Assembly: GCF_018070045.1 (NCBI RefSeq)
Contig: NZ_JAGPYK010000024.1
Coordinates: forward strand, 40,620 to 104,619
Source: Micromonospora sp. U21
GTDB taxonomy: Bacteria > Actinomycetota > Actinomycetes > Mycobacteriales > Micromonosporaceae
Direction of reading: 5' to 3'
DNA: 64,000 bases
Made by a program: the position numbers and the translations under genes. The notes beneath the pieces are model-generated. The model was not told the DNA's origin and made no database searches. It saw only the letters and a program-made list of their open reading frames with translations. This document shows positions 25,053-33,630 of the stretch, piece after piece (the first letter of the stretch is position 1; each line of letters starts with the position of its first letter).

Positions 25053-26450
25053 ATGCGCCGCCTGCGCCAGCTCGCCGAGCGCACCCCGGCAGACCGGGAG
25101 CGGTACGTCGACCTGCTGCGGGCGCTCGCCATCACCATGGTCGTACTCGGACACTGGGGCGTCACGGTGATCGAGCGGGACGCCGCCGGCCGGCCCACCG
25201 GGCACTCCGCGCTCGGCGACCTGCCGTGGGCGTACCCGCTCACCTGGGTGGCCCAGGTGATGCCGGTCTTCTTCCTGGTCGGCGGCTACGCCAACGCGGC
25301 CTCGCTGACCCGGCTGCGCGCCCGGGGTGGCGACGCCGCCGGCTGGCTGGTCGACCGCAGCGCCCGACTGGTCCGCCCCACCAGCGTGCTGGTGCTGGTG
25401 CTCAGCGCCGCGGCGGCGGTGGCCCGGCTGCTCGGCGCCGACCCGACCCGGATCCGCGAGGTGGTCTGGTTCGCCACCATCCCGCTCTGGTTCCTGGTCG
25501 CCTACCTCGCGGTGGTCGCGCTCACCCCACCGATGTACGCGCTGCACCGCCGCTTCGGCCTCGCCGTCCCGCTGGCGCTGGTCGGATTGGTCGGCCTCGG
25601 CGACCTGGGCCGGTTGACCGGGTCGGAGGAGCTTTCGTACGGCAACTACCTCTTCGGCTGGCTGGCCGTACACCAGCTCGGCTTCGCCTGGCACGACACC
25701 CGCTCCGCACCGCCCGGCGTGGCCGACGCCGCCGGGCCGTCGGCACCCGACCGCCCGGGGGTACGCCGGCGCCGCCTGCCCACCTCCCGCCGTGCCGGCG
25801 TGGTGTTCCTGGCCGCCGGGCTGACCGCGCTGCCGCTGCTCACCGTGCTCGGCCCCTGGCCGGTGTCCATGCTGCACGTGCCCGGCGAGCGGCTGGACAA
25901 CGCCGCCCCGCCCAGCCTCGCGCTGCTGGCCGTCGCCGCCGCCCAGCTCGGCCTGATCCTGCTGCTGCGCGGCCCGGCGGAGCGCCTGCTGCGCCGCACC
26001 GGCCCGTGGCAGCTCGTGATCGGGGTCAACCTGGTGGTGCTGACCGTCTTCCTCTGGCACCTGACCGCCGCCATCCTGCTGATCGGCCTGCTCGACGCGA
26101 CCGGGACACTGCCCACCCCGGAGGTCGGGACGGCTGCCTGGTGGGCGTGGCGGGTGCCCTGGTTGCTGCTGCTCGCGGTGGTCCTGGCGGTGCTGGTCGC
26201 CATCTTCGGGCCGGTGGAGGCGCGCAGCAGCCGGCACCGCACCGGCCGCCGGGCCGGCGGCGGCACCCGGACCCGGATGGTGCTGACCGTGGCCGGCTAC
26301 GCCGCCGTGGTTGCCGCGCTGCTGATCAACAGCGCGGCACCGGCACGAGCACCGGAGCCGCTCGGCACGCCCGTCCCGGCGCTGCTGGCGTACCTGGCCG
26401 GGGCGGGCGTGCTGCGGCTGCTCAGGTCTGGGTGGGGAACCCGAGGTTGA
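25053..26450 (+). CDS. Acyltransferase family 3 membrane protein
   Basis: The 465-residue integral membrane protein belongs to the acyltransferase 3 family, which O-acylates sugars or glycolipids at the membrane. The N-terminal signature is YVDLLRALAITMVVLGHWG; VFFLVGGYANAAS follows in the second helix. About ten hydrophobic segments are visible, with a basic cytoplasmic loop (DRPGVRRRRLPTSRR). A shorter relative occurs at 55037-56206. Its last 29 bases overlap the mmsA-type gene on the opposite strand. The acceptor is unknown. Confidence 0.88.
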   Translation: MRRLRQLAERTPADRERYVDLLRALAITMVVLGHWGVTVIERDAAGRPTGHSALGDLPWAYPLTWVAQVMPVFFLVGGYANAASLTRLRARGGDAAGWLVDRSARLVRPTSVLVLVLSAAAAVARLLGADPTRIREVVWFATIPLWFLVAYLAVVALTPPMYALHRRFGLAVPLALVGLVGLGDLGRLTGSEELSYGNYLFGWLAVHQLGFAWHDTRSAPPGVADAAGPSAPDRPGVRRRRLPTSRRAGVVFLAAGLTALPLLTVLGPWPVSMLHVPGERLDNAAPPSLALLAVAAAQLGLILLLRGPAERLLRRTGPWQLVIGVNLVVLTVFLWHLTAAILLIGLLDATGTLPTPEVGTAAWWAWRVPWLLLLAVVLAVLVAIFGPVEARSSRHRTGRRAGGGTRTRMVLTVAGYAAVVAALLINSAAPARAPEPLGTPVPALLAYLAGAGVLRLLRSGWGTRG

Positions 26451-27915
26451 CCCCGCCGTGGCGCGGGTCCAGCCACCGGCTGGTGACCACCTTGCCCCGG
26501 GTGAAGAAGCGCACCCCGTCCTCCCCGTGCGCGTGCAGGTCGCCGAAGAGCGAGGACTTCCAGCCGCCGAACGAGTGGTACGCCATCGGCACCGGGATCG
26601 GCACGTTGATCCCGACCATGCCCACCTCCACCTCGTGCTGGTAGCGGCGGGCCGCACCGCCGTCGTTGGTGAAGATCGCCGTGCCGTTGCCGTACGGGCT
26701 GGCGTTGACCAGCTCCACCGCCTCGTCGTACGAGCCGACCCGGACCACACCGAGCACCGGGCCGAAGATCTCGTCCGTGTAGATCGACATCCGCGGGGTC
26801 ACCCGGTCGAACAGCGTCGGCCCCAGCCAGAAGCCGGCCGGGTCGCCGTCCGGCGTCACGTCCCGCCCGTCCACCACCGGCACCGCGCCGGCGGCCACCC
26901 CGGCGTCCACGTAGGCGCGCACCTTCGCCGCGTGCGCGGCGGTGACCAGCGGGCCCATGTCGCAGCCGCGCCGGCCGTCGCCGGTGCGCAGCCCGGCCAT
27001 CCGGGCGGCGATCCGCTCGACCAGCGCGTCGGCCACCGGCTCCACCGCCACCAGCACCGAGATGGCCATGCACCGCTCCCCCGCCGAGCCGAACCCGGCG
27101 TTGACCGCCGCGTCGGCGGCCAGGTCCAGGTCGGCGTCGGGCAGCACCACCATGTGGTTCTTCGCCCCGCCGAGCGCCTGCACCCGCTTGCCCGCGGCGG
27201 TGCCGCGCTGGTAGACGTACCGGGCGATCGGAGTGGAGCCGACGAACGACACCGACCGCACCTCCGGGTGGTCCAGCAGCGCGTCCACCGCCTCCTTGTC
27301 GCCGTTGACCACGTTCAACACCCCGTCGGGCAGGCCCGCCTCGGCGAACCACTCGGCCAGCAGCAACGCCGCGCTGGGGTCCTTCTCGCTCGGCTTGAGC
27401 ACCACCGCGTTGCCGCAGGCCACCGCGACGGGCACGAACCACAACGGCACCATCACCGGGAAGTTGAACGGGGAGATCACCGCGACCACCCCGAGTGGCT
27501 GCCGGATCGTGTACGAGTCGACCTCGGTCGAGACGTTCTCGCTGAACGCGCCGCGCAGCGCCGAGGGCAGGCCGCAGGCGTACTCGATCACCTCCAGGCC
27601 GCGCTGCACCTCCCCGGCCGCGTCGGCGAGCACCTTCCCGTGCTCGGCGGTGATCACCTCGGCGAGCCGGTCCCGGCGGGCGTGCACCAGTTCCCGGAAG
27701 GCGAACAGCACCGCCGACCGCTTCGCCAGCGACGCGTCCCGCCAGGCCCGGGCGGCGAGGGCGGCGGCCCGCACCGCGACGTCGACGTCCGCGGCCGAGG
27801 CCAGCTCCACCTCGGCGGTACGCCGACCCGTCGCCGGGTCGAACACGTCGCCCCGCCGCTCGGACGTGCCGCCGACCCGCTTGCCGTCGATGAAGTGCCC
27901 GATCCGGGTGCTCAC
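26422..27915 (-). CDS. mmsA: Methylmalonate-semialdehyde dehydrogenase, CoA-acylating
   Basis: The 497-residue enzyme is an aldehyde dehydrogenase of the MmsA group, oxidising methylmalonate or malonate semialdehyde with NAD and CoA. The catalytic Cys282 lies in GFGSAGERCMA, NAD-binding residues in VVLKPSEKDPSAA, and MmsA-specific VPIPVPMAYHSFGGWK near the C-terminus. GTG at 27915 overlaps the aminotransferase TGA, so the two are one operon. Together they would turn beta-alanine or a related omega-amino acid into acetyl-CoA or propionyl-CoA. Confidence 0.93.
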   Translation of the reverse strand: MSTRIGHFIDGKRVGGTSERRGDVFDPATGRRTAEVELASAADVDVAVRAAALAARAWRDASLAKRSAVLFAFRELVHARRDRLAEVITAEHGKVLADAAGEVQRGLEVIEYACGLPSALRGAFSENVSTEVDSYTIRQPLGVVAVISPFNFPVMVPLWFVPVAVACGNAVVLKPSEKDPSAALLLAEWFAEAGLPDGVLNVVNGDKEAVDALLDHPEVRSVSFVGSTPIARYVYQRGTAAGKRVQALGGAKNHMVVLPDADLDLAADAAVNAGFGSAGERCMAISVLVAVEPVADALVERIAARMAGLRTGDGRRGCDMGPLVTAAHAAKVRAYVDAGVAAGAVPVVDGRDVTPDGDPAGFWLGPTLFDRVTPRMSIYTDEIFGPVLGVVRVGSYDEAVELVNASPYGNGTAIFTNDGGAARRYQHEVEVGMVGINVPIPVPMAYHSFGGWKSSLFGDLHAHGEDGVRFFTRGKVVTSRWLDPRHGGVNLGFPTQT

Positions 27916-29210
27916 GCCACCACCCCCGCCGCCGACCGGATCGCGTCGGTGAGGATCGCCAGACCCTCGCGGGCCTCCTCCTCGGTCAGCGTCAACGGTG
28001 GACCCATCCGCAGCACGTTGCCGTACAGGCCGCCCTTGCCGGCGAGCAGGCCACCCTCCCGACACGCCTCGAAGACCCGGTTGGTCAGCGCCGGGTCGGG
28101 CTCACTGGTGCCCGGCCGGACGAACTCGACGCCGAGCATCAACCCCTTGCCGCGCACCTCCGCGACGCAGTCCAGCCCACCGACCGAGGCGCGCAGGCCG
28201 TCAGCGAGGATCGCGCCGACCCGAGCCGCGTTCGCCTGGAGGTCGTGCGCGATCAGGTAGTCGAGCACCGCGTTGCCGGCCGCCGTGGAGATCGGGTTGC
28301 CGCCGAACGTGGAGAAACTGATCGCCGGCACCGACTCCAGCACCTCCGCACGCCCAACCACCCCGGCCAGCGCGAACCCGTTGCCGATGCCCTTGGCGAA
28401 GGTGAGCAGGTCGGGGGTCACCCCATGCGCCTGGTAGCCCCAGAAGTGCTCCCCGGTACGCCCCCAGCCGGTCTGCACCTCGTCGGCGATGAACAGGATG
28501 CCGTGCTCGTCGAGGACCTTCTTCCAGCCGGCGAAGAGCCCGTCCGGCGGGTGCACGAAACCACCCACCCCCTGGATCGGCTCGGCGATCAGCGCCGCCA
28601 CGTCGCCGGCGGTCTGGGTGGCCAGCACCTCGCGCAGGTCCTCCACCGCCGCGTCGACCTGCTCCTCGGCGCTCAGCCGGGCGAGCAGGCCGCGCACCCG
28701 GTCACCCGAGTGCAGCCAGGCCACCTGGAGCGGGTTGAGCCCGCTGGCCGACCAGTTGCGGTTGCCGGTGACGCCCATCGCCGCGTACGACCGGCCGTGG
28801 TAGCTGTTTCGCACGGCCAGGATCTGGTGCGAGCGCCGGTGGTTGGTGGCGACCAGCAGCGCCGCCTCGTTCGCCTCGGTGCCGGAGTTGGTGAAGAACA
28901 CCCGGGCGTCCGGGATACCGGAGCGCTGCGCGATCTTCTCGGCCAGCTCCACCTGCTGCCGGATCAGGTAGAGCGTCGAGCTGTGCACGATGCCGGTGGC
29001 GAGCTGCCGCTCGACCGCCTCCCGGATCTCCGGGATGTCATAGCCGATCATGTTGGTCAGCACCCCACCGAAGAAGTCCAGATACCTGCGGCCCTGGGCG
29101 TCGGTGACCCGGCGACCCGAGCCGGAGACCAGCTCGATCGGCTCGGCGTAGTACAGCGGCATCCAGGACGGGAGCACGGCCCGGTGCCGGGCCAGCAGGT
29201 CGTCGGTCAT
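27912..29210 (-). CDS. Class III PLP aminotransferase (beta-alanine/omega-amino acid type)
   Basis: The 432-residue enzyme is a fold-type I class III transaminase. The PLP phosphate-binding motif is FFTNSGTEANEAAL, the Asp that contacts the pyridine is in FIADEVQTGWGRTG, and the Schiff-base Lys is in LLTFAKGIGNG. It is translationally coupled to the semialdehyde dehydrogenase, which points to beta-alanine or beta-aminoisobutyrate as amino donor. A PucR regulator lies 6 kb away. 4-Aminobutyrate transamination is the main alternative. Confidence 0.9.
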   Translation of the reverse strand: MTDDLLARHRAVLPSWMPLYYAEPIELVSGSGRRVTDAQGRRYLDFFGGVLTNMIGYDIPEIREAVERQLATGIVHSSTLYLIRQQVELAEKIAQRSGIPDARVFFTNSGTEANEAALLVATNHRRSHQILAVRNSYHGRSYAAMGVTGNRNWSASGLNPLQVAWLHSGDRVRGLLARLSAEEQVDAAVEDLREVLATQTAGDVAALIAEPIQGVGGFVHPPDGLFAGWKKVLDEHGILFIADEVQTGWGRTGEHFWGYQAHGVTPDLLTFAKGIGNGFALAGVVGRAEVLESVPAISFSTFGGNPISTAAGNAVLDYLIAHDLQANAARVGAILADGLRASVGGLDCVAEVRGKGLMLGVEFVRPGTSEPDPALTNRVFEACREGGLLAGKGGLYGNVLRMGPPLTLTEEEAREGLAILTDAIRSAAGVVA

Positions 29211-29317
29211 CGTGGCAACCCTTCAGCGGCGTTCGTGGATACCGCACGCTCCCACCGGCGGCCGGTGTGGACAACTGCCACTGTGTAGCGCAGGGCGCGT
29301 CCGCTCCTGACAGTGCG

Positions 29318-30214
29318 TCAGACCGGCGACGGACCGGCGGCGGGCAACGCCGCGCGGCGCCGGGCCACACCGCCGCGCGCCGCCACGTGCAGCGCCACGG
29401 CCACCAGCGCGAAGGCCACCCAGCCGGCCGCCAGGGCGGCGACCGACGAACCGTCCTGCCACCGGTGGTACGCCGCCAGGAACGCGACCAGCGCCAGGCT
29501 GTTGCGGGCGAAGTGCCGGGTGAACGCCACCAGGTCACGGCGGCTCTCGACGGCCACCAGCACCCCGGAGTACGGGAAGGTCACCACCATCGCGCGCAGC
29601 AGCTCGCCGAGCAGCCCGGTGAGCGCCGCGCCGAGCAGGATGACCAGCAGCTTGACCGGCGCCGGCAGGCGTCGCGCCGCCGCCGGCGCTGCCCGCAGGT
29701 CCGTCGGCGCTGCCCGCAGGTCCGCCGGCGCTGCCCGCAGGTCCGCCGGCGCTGCCCGCAGGTCCGCCGGCGCTGCCCGCAGGTCCGCCGGCGCTGCCCG
29801 CAGGTCCGCCGGCGCTGCCCGCAGGTCCGCCGGCGCTGCCCGCGCCGCCTGGCGCCGGCGCATCAGCAGCATCGCCAGCGCCCAGAGCGCCACGGTGCCG
29901 GCCAGCGCCGGCGCGAACGGCACCGGCACGGCCAGCAGGCCGGCGCTGAACGCCACGTACCCGGCGATCCCGGCGGCGTCGGCGAGCAGGATCGGCCAGC
30001 GCAGCCGATGGTGGGTGACCGCCACGACGACGAAGAACAGGTTGAGGCCGAGCACCCCGAGCAGCTGCGCGCCCTCCACCCGGTGCCCGGTGCTCACCAG
30101 GGCCAGCGACATCGGCAGCGGGAGACTGTAGACGAACGCCCGCAGGCGCACCGACCGGATCAGGCTGACCGCCCACACCACCGCCGTCACCAGCAGCACG
30201 GCACTCACGGTCAT
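29318..30214 (-). CDS. Membrane protein with RAAPADL heptapeptide repeats
   Basis: The 298-residue protein has about five hydrophobic segments before residue 120, a basic RRRQAAR stretch, seven tandem seven-residue repeats (six RAAPADL, one RAAPTDL) and then three or four more helices. The repeat sits in a loop that should be cytoplasmic by the positive-inside rule. No known family was recognised. It ends close to the start of the aminotransferase region but on its own transcript. The start at 30214 lies just after the stop of the next gene on the same strand. Confidence 0.75.
   Translation of the reverse strand: MTVSAVLLVTAVVWAVSLIRSVRLRAFVYSLPLPMSLALVSTGHRVEGAQLLGVLGLNLFFVVVAVTHHRLRWPILLADAAGIAGYVAFSAGLLAVPVPFAPALAGTVALWALAMLLMRRRQAARAAPADLRAAPADLRAAPADLRAAPADLRAAPADLRAAPADLRAAPTDLRAAPAAARRLPAPVKLLVILLGAALTGLLGELLRAMVVTFPYSGVLVAVESRRDLVAFTRHFARNSLALVAFLAAYHRWQDGSSVAALAAGWVAFALVAVALHVAARGGVARRRAALPAAGPSPV
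29681..29843 (-). repeat. 21-bp tandem repeat, seven full copies plus part
   Basis: Copies of the 21-base unit CGCCGGCGCTGCCCGCAGGT+C run from 29681 to 29827, then a 16-base partial copy. One copy has T for C (29702-29722), giving Thr for Ala. All copies are in frame and encode RAAPADL on the minus strand. Confidence 0.95.
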
Positions 30215-30239
30215 CGGCGGGGCCGCCCTCCGGTCGCGG

Positions 30240-31109
30240 TCAGTCCAGGAAGGTCGCGGCCTCGACGCAGACCTCGAAGACGTCGGTCAGCCGGGCCAGG
30301 TCCGTGGCGTTGACCGAGAACTGGTTCTCGGTGATCTCGCCGTGCGCGCTCATCCCACCCTCCCAGCACGCCGTGCCGTCCCACAGGGTCAGGTTGACGT
30401 GCCGGGAGGCCTCCACCACGCCCCACGGCAGCAACCCCACCCGCACACCGGCCCGGTGCTGCGCCCGCACCAGCTCGCTCAGCTCGTCGCTCAGCCCGAC
30501 GTGCAGGAAGACCCGGGTGATCCGTACGCCCCGGGCCAGCGCCTCGACGTTGGCCGCCCAGTAGTGCCGCCCGATGTCGCCGCGCCACCAGCTCAACTCG
30601 CCGCTGGCCCTCGGCATCACATTGGTCACCGCGTCCAGCCGCCGCATGCACTCCCGGGTGGTGCCGAGCAGGTCCTGGCAGTCGTCCCCCGGCCGGATGA
30701 TCCGCCCGGCGCGCAACTGCTCCGTCTGCACCCGGAACCGTTCGAAGCGGCGCCGGGCCTCCTCGGCGACCCGGGTGCCCGGATGCCGCTCGACGGCCTC
30801 GCGGGTGCCGGTGACCACCTCGGGCACCGCGTGCACCAGCCAGGACGGGCCCTCCAGCAACGTTCGCAGGTGGAAGCGGCGCTCGGCGCGGGCCAGCGAG
30901 TCCACCAGCAGCGAGACGGTGGTGCCCATCAGCCCGGCGAGCAGTGACTCCACCCCGGTCGCCGCGTTGGTCAGGTCCAACATGACGGAGAGCGAGATCG
31001 ACAGCAGGATGCCGATCAGCGCCACCGGGTCGGTGTGCGCCAGCAGCCGGACGAACCCACCGGCCGGCCCGACCCGGCCGCCACGTGGTCGGTGGAGCAA
31101 ATCGGCCAT
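30240..31109 (-). CDS. Membrane-anchored protein, unknown function
   Basis: The 289-residue product has one or two hydrophobic segments at residues 25-75, then a soluble part with Arg-rich helices. The C-terminal half has RHYWAANVEALARGVRITRV, LVRAQHRAGVRVGLLPW and VNLTLWDGTACWEG; this pattern recalls the C-terminal PLD-like sensing domains of some signalling proteins, but no HKD catalytic motif is present. The ATG at 31109 follows AGGTACC. The gene is divergent from the next, with an 84-base shared promoter region. No function is claimed. Confidence 0.7.
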   Translation of the reverse strand: MADLLHRPRGGRVGPAGGFVRLLAHTDPVALIGILLSISLSVMLDLTNAATGVESLLAGLMGTTVSLLVDSLARAERRFHLRTLLEGPSWLVHAVPEVVTGTREAVERHPGTRVAEEARRRFERFRVQTEQLRAGRIIRPGDDCQDLLGTTRECMRRLDAVTNVMPRASGELSWWRGDIGRHYWAANVEALARGVRITRVFLHVGLSDELSELVRAQHRAGVRVGLLPWGVVEASRHVNLTLWDGTACWEGGMSAHGEITENQFSVNATDLARLTDVFEVCVEAATFLD

Positions 31110-31181
31110 CGAGGTACCTCCCGGGCGCCGGCTGCCGTCAGGGTACGACGGGACGGCAACGACCCCTGTCCCGCCGGCCGG

Positions 31182-31187
31182 TACGAT
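31182..31187 (+). promoter_or_regulatory. -10 box TACGAT, leaderless promoter
   Basis: TACGAT lies 6 nt before the GTG at 31194 and decides the start of that gene. Confidence 0.55.
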
Positions 31188-31193
31188 CCGGCG

Positions 31194-32171
31194 GTGCCCG
31201 AGCTGCCCGTACCGCTGCCGACCAGGGCGCCGGGCGAGCCGGCCGACGGGATGGCCGCCGGCATCACCGCGTGGGTCTGCGCGGACCCGATGCGCCAGCT
31301 GGTCGAGCGTTTCGGCGGCAACTGGCCGGACGGCGATCTCACCGACGTGCTCCGATTCCTGGACGAGTTCTCCGCCCGACACTGGGACTTCCGGGGCGGC
31401 CGGGAGCGGCCGGACGCCCGGGAGCCGGACCTCGAGCCCGACACCGCCGAGCTGGTGCTCGCCTCAGCGGCCGCGCTCGGCCTGATCCGGCCGGTGCCGC
31501 CGGTTCGACCGGCGTACGCCCACCTGGTGGTGCTCGGCGGTCTGGCGCACGCCTGCGTACGCCGGGTCGGATACGCCGCGCACCTGCTGCGCGGCGGCCT
31601 GCGGGTGGACGGCGAGGTCGCCGTGCTGGGCAGCTTCCGGCCGCTGACCGACTGGGAACGCCGGACGCTGGCCGACGCCGGCCTGCCGGCCGACGACACC
31701 GAGGTGGACGTGCTCGACTCGGCGGTCCGGCGGGTGTTCCAGGTGACCGCCCCGGCGGAGCAGGACGGTGTCGACGCCGGGCACCCGCACCACTCCTGGT
31801 CGTCGCGGACCTACCGGCCAGCCGGCCTGCCGCCGGTACGGGTGCTCGCCGCGCCGTCCAGCGATCCGCACCGGCGGCGGGCGCACACCGCCGACACGCA
31901 GCGGTTCTGGGCAGGGCACGTCCAGCTCGCCCCGGACGACGAGGTGCTGATGGTCACCGCGCCGATCTACGTGCCGTTCCAACACTGCGACGCGCTACGC
32001 ACCCTGGCCGTGCCGTACGGCTGCGGTATCGACACCGTCGGGGTGGACCCGGCGCTGGCCGACCTGGCCGTGTTGCCGGAGCAGACCCTCACCCCCGGGC
32101 GCTACCTGCAGGAGATCCGCTCGGCGATCCGCTCGATGCGAGCCCTGCACGACCGGCCCGACCCGCGCTGA
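31194..32171 (+). CDS. Hypothetical protein, 325 residues
   Basis: The product is soluble and was not assigned to a family. The middle contains HLVVLGGLAHACVRRVGYAA and DVLDSAVRRVFQV; the C-terminal part has VLMVTAPIYVPFQHCDALR and a Gly/Cys segment VPYGCGIDTVGVD. The layout (Rossmann-like VVLGG, then a late MVTAPIYVP) faintly recalls DUF218/YdcF-type proteins but this is not secure. GTG at 31194 was chosen from the leaderless -10 box. It converges with the murD-type gene, leaving 18 bases between stops. Confidence 0.7.
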   Translation: MPELPVPLPTRAPGEPADGMAAGITAWVCADPMRQLVERFGGNWPDGDLTDVLRFLDEFSARHWDFRGGRERPDAREPDLEPDTAELVLASAAALGLIRPVPPVRPAYAHLVVLGGLAHACVRRVGYAAHLLRGGLRVDGEVAVLGSFRPLTDWERRTLADAGLPADDTEVDVLDSAVRRVFQVTAPAEQDGVDAGHPHHSWSSRTYRPAGLPPVRVLAAPSSDPHRRRAHTADTQRFWAGHVQLAPDDEVLMVTAPIYVPFQHCDALRTLAVPYGCGIDTVGVDPALADLAVLPEQTLTPGRYLQEIRSAIRSMRALHDRPDPR

Positions 32172-32189
32172 GCCCGGCCGGGCGCGGTG

Positions 32190-33539
32190 TCAGGCACCGG
32201 CGGTGTCGGCGACGGCCTGGGCGAAGACCTCCGAGCGGTGCTCGAAGTTGCGGAACTGGCCATAGCTGGGGGCGGCCGGTGACAGCAGCACCACGCCGCC
32301 GGCCGGGGTGAGCTTACGGGCCAGCCGTACGGCCGCCACCAGGTCGTCGACCACCTCCGTACGCACCCCGGGGAGCCCGTCCAGGGCGGCCACGATCCGG
32401 GTACCGCTGTCCGGGATGCCGATCACGGTCAGCTCCCGCTCCGCCAGGTGCTCGGCCAAGGGCGTGTAGTCCAGACCCCGGTCGCTGCCCCCGACGATCA
32501 CGGTCAACGGCCGGCCGTCGTACGCGTCGATGGCGTGCATGGCCGCGTACGGGCTGGTGGCCAGGGTGTCGTCGACGAACGTCAGCCCGGACGGGTCGGT
32601 GATCTCGGTGAGCCGGTGCGCCAGCCCCTGGAACTCGGCGACCGCGACGGCGAGGCGGTCCTTGTCGGCCACCACGTCCACGCCGAGCGCGTCGAGCACG
32701 GCGAGCGCGACGCAGAGGTTGCCCTCGTTGTGCCGGCCGACCAGCGGCAGCACGGCGCGTGGGAAGAGCGGCTGGTCGCCGAGGTGGAACCAGGGTGTGC
32801 CGTCCGCGCCGGTGGCGACGTTGGTGGTGTCGGGGCGACCGGCACGGACCGCCGGGCGGTCTCCCAGCTCGGCGGCGAGCCGGGGGTCGGCGCCGTTCAC
32901 CACGATCGTCTCCGGGTCGTGGGCGAGCAGGTTGAGCTTGTCCCGGTAGTACTCCCGCTCCCCGCCGTGCGCGTCCAGGTGCTCGGGGAAGAGCGCGGTG
33001 ACCACGGCCACCCGGGGCGAGTCGGTGAGGTCGCTGCACTGGTAGCTGGACAGCTCCAGCACGTACAGCTCGGCCTCGGGCAGGTCAAGGGTGGGCACCC
33101 CGATGTTGCCGCCGAAGACGTTCGGCCGGCCCATCGCGGTGAGCAGGTGGCTGATCAGGCTGGAGGTGGTGCTCTTGCCCTTGCTGCCGGTGACCCCGAC
33201 GGTGCGCGCGGCGTGGTCGGCCATCCACAGGGCGGTGCCCTGGGTGACGGTGACGCCGCGCCGGCGCAGCTCGACCAGCCACGGGTGGGTCTGCGGCACG
33301 CCTGGCGAGCGGACGACCACGTCGGCGGCGGCCAGCCGCTCGAAGCCCGCCTCGCCGGTGACCAGCGGGGCCGCCTCGGCCAGCGGACCGTCCCACGGCA
33401 GCGAGAGGAAGTTGGCGCTGTCGTCGACGGCGACCAGCTCGGCCGGGCCGTGCGCGGCGATCGCGGTCACCGCGGCCCGGCCCTCGCGGCCGGTACCCCA
33501 GACGGCGACGGTACGTCCGCGCAGGTCAGACAGGCGCAC
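32190..33539 (-). CDS. murD2: UDP-MurNAc-L-Ala:glutamate ligase, MurD2 type
   Basis: The 449-residue enzyme is a Mur ligase with the three usual domains. ATP binding is at VGVTGSKGKSTTSS; ELSSYQ and FPEHLDAHGG are the family's central motifs; VDDTLATSP and PSYGQFRNFEHR lie in the C-terminal domain. It differs from ordinary MurD (GxTNGKT) in the ATP loop. A MurL-type epimerase gene is divergent from it; in Xanthomonas such a MurD2 adds L-Glu rather than D-Glu. Acceptance of L-Glu here is therefore inferred from context. GTG at 33539 follows GAGGAGAG; an upstream in-frame extension has no support. Confidence 0.85.
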   Translation of the reverse strand: MRLSDLRGRTVAVWGTGREGRAAVTAIAAHGPAELVAVDDSANFLSLPWDGPLAEAAPLVTGEAGFERLAAADVVVRSPGVPQTHPWLVELRRRGVTVTQGTALWMADHAARTVGVTGSKGKSTTSSLISHLLTAMGRPNVFGGNIGVPTLDLPEAELYVLELSSYQCSDLTDSPRVAVVTALFPEHLDAHGGEREYYRDKLNLLAHDPETIVVNGADPRLAAELGDRPAVRAGRPDTTNVATGADGTPWFHLGDQPLFPRAVLPLVGRHNEGNLCVALAVLDALGVDVVADKDRLAVAVAEFQGLAHRLTEITDPSGLTFVDDTLATSPYAAMHAIDAYDGRPLTVIVGGSDRGLDYTPLAEHLAERELTVIGIPDSGTRIVAALDGLPGVRTEVVDDLVAAVRLARKLTPAGGVVLLSPAAPSYGQFRNFEHRSEVFAQAVADTAGA

Positions 33540-33619
33540 GGGGCTCTCCTCGGTGGTCGCGGCGGCGGTGGGGCGGGCACGGTCCGGCGCAGCCGGACAC
33601 GGCCGGACGAACCAGGGCC

Positions 33620-33625
33620 TAGTAT
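33620..33625 (+). promoter_or_regulatory. -10 box TAGTAT, leaderless promoter
   Basis: TAGTAT lies 5 nt before the GTG at 33631 of the murL gene. Confidence 0.55.
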
Positions 33626-33630
33626 GGCGT

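Noticed and set aside
29681..29843. Regular repeats that could suggest a CRISPR array
   Set aside because: Units are contiguous 21-mers without spacers and lie in frame in a coding region.
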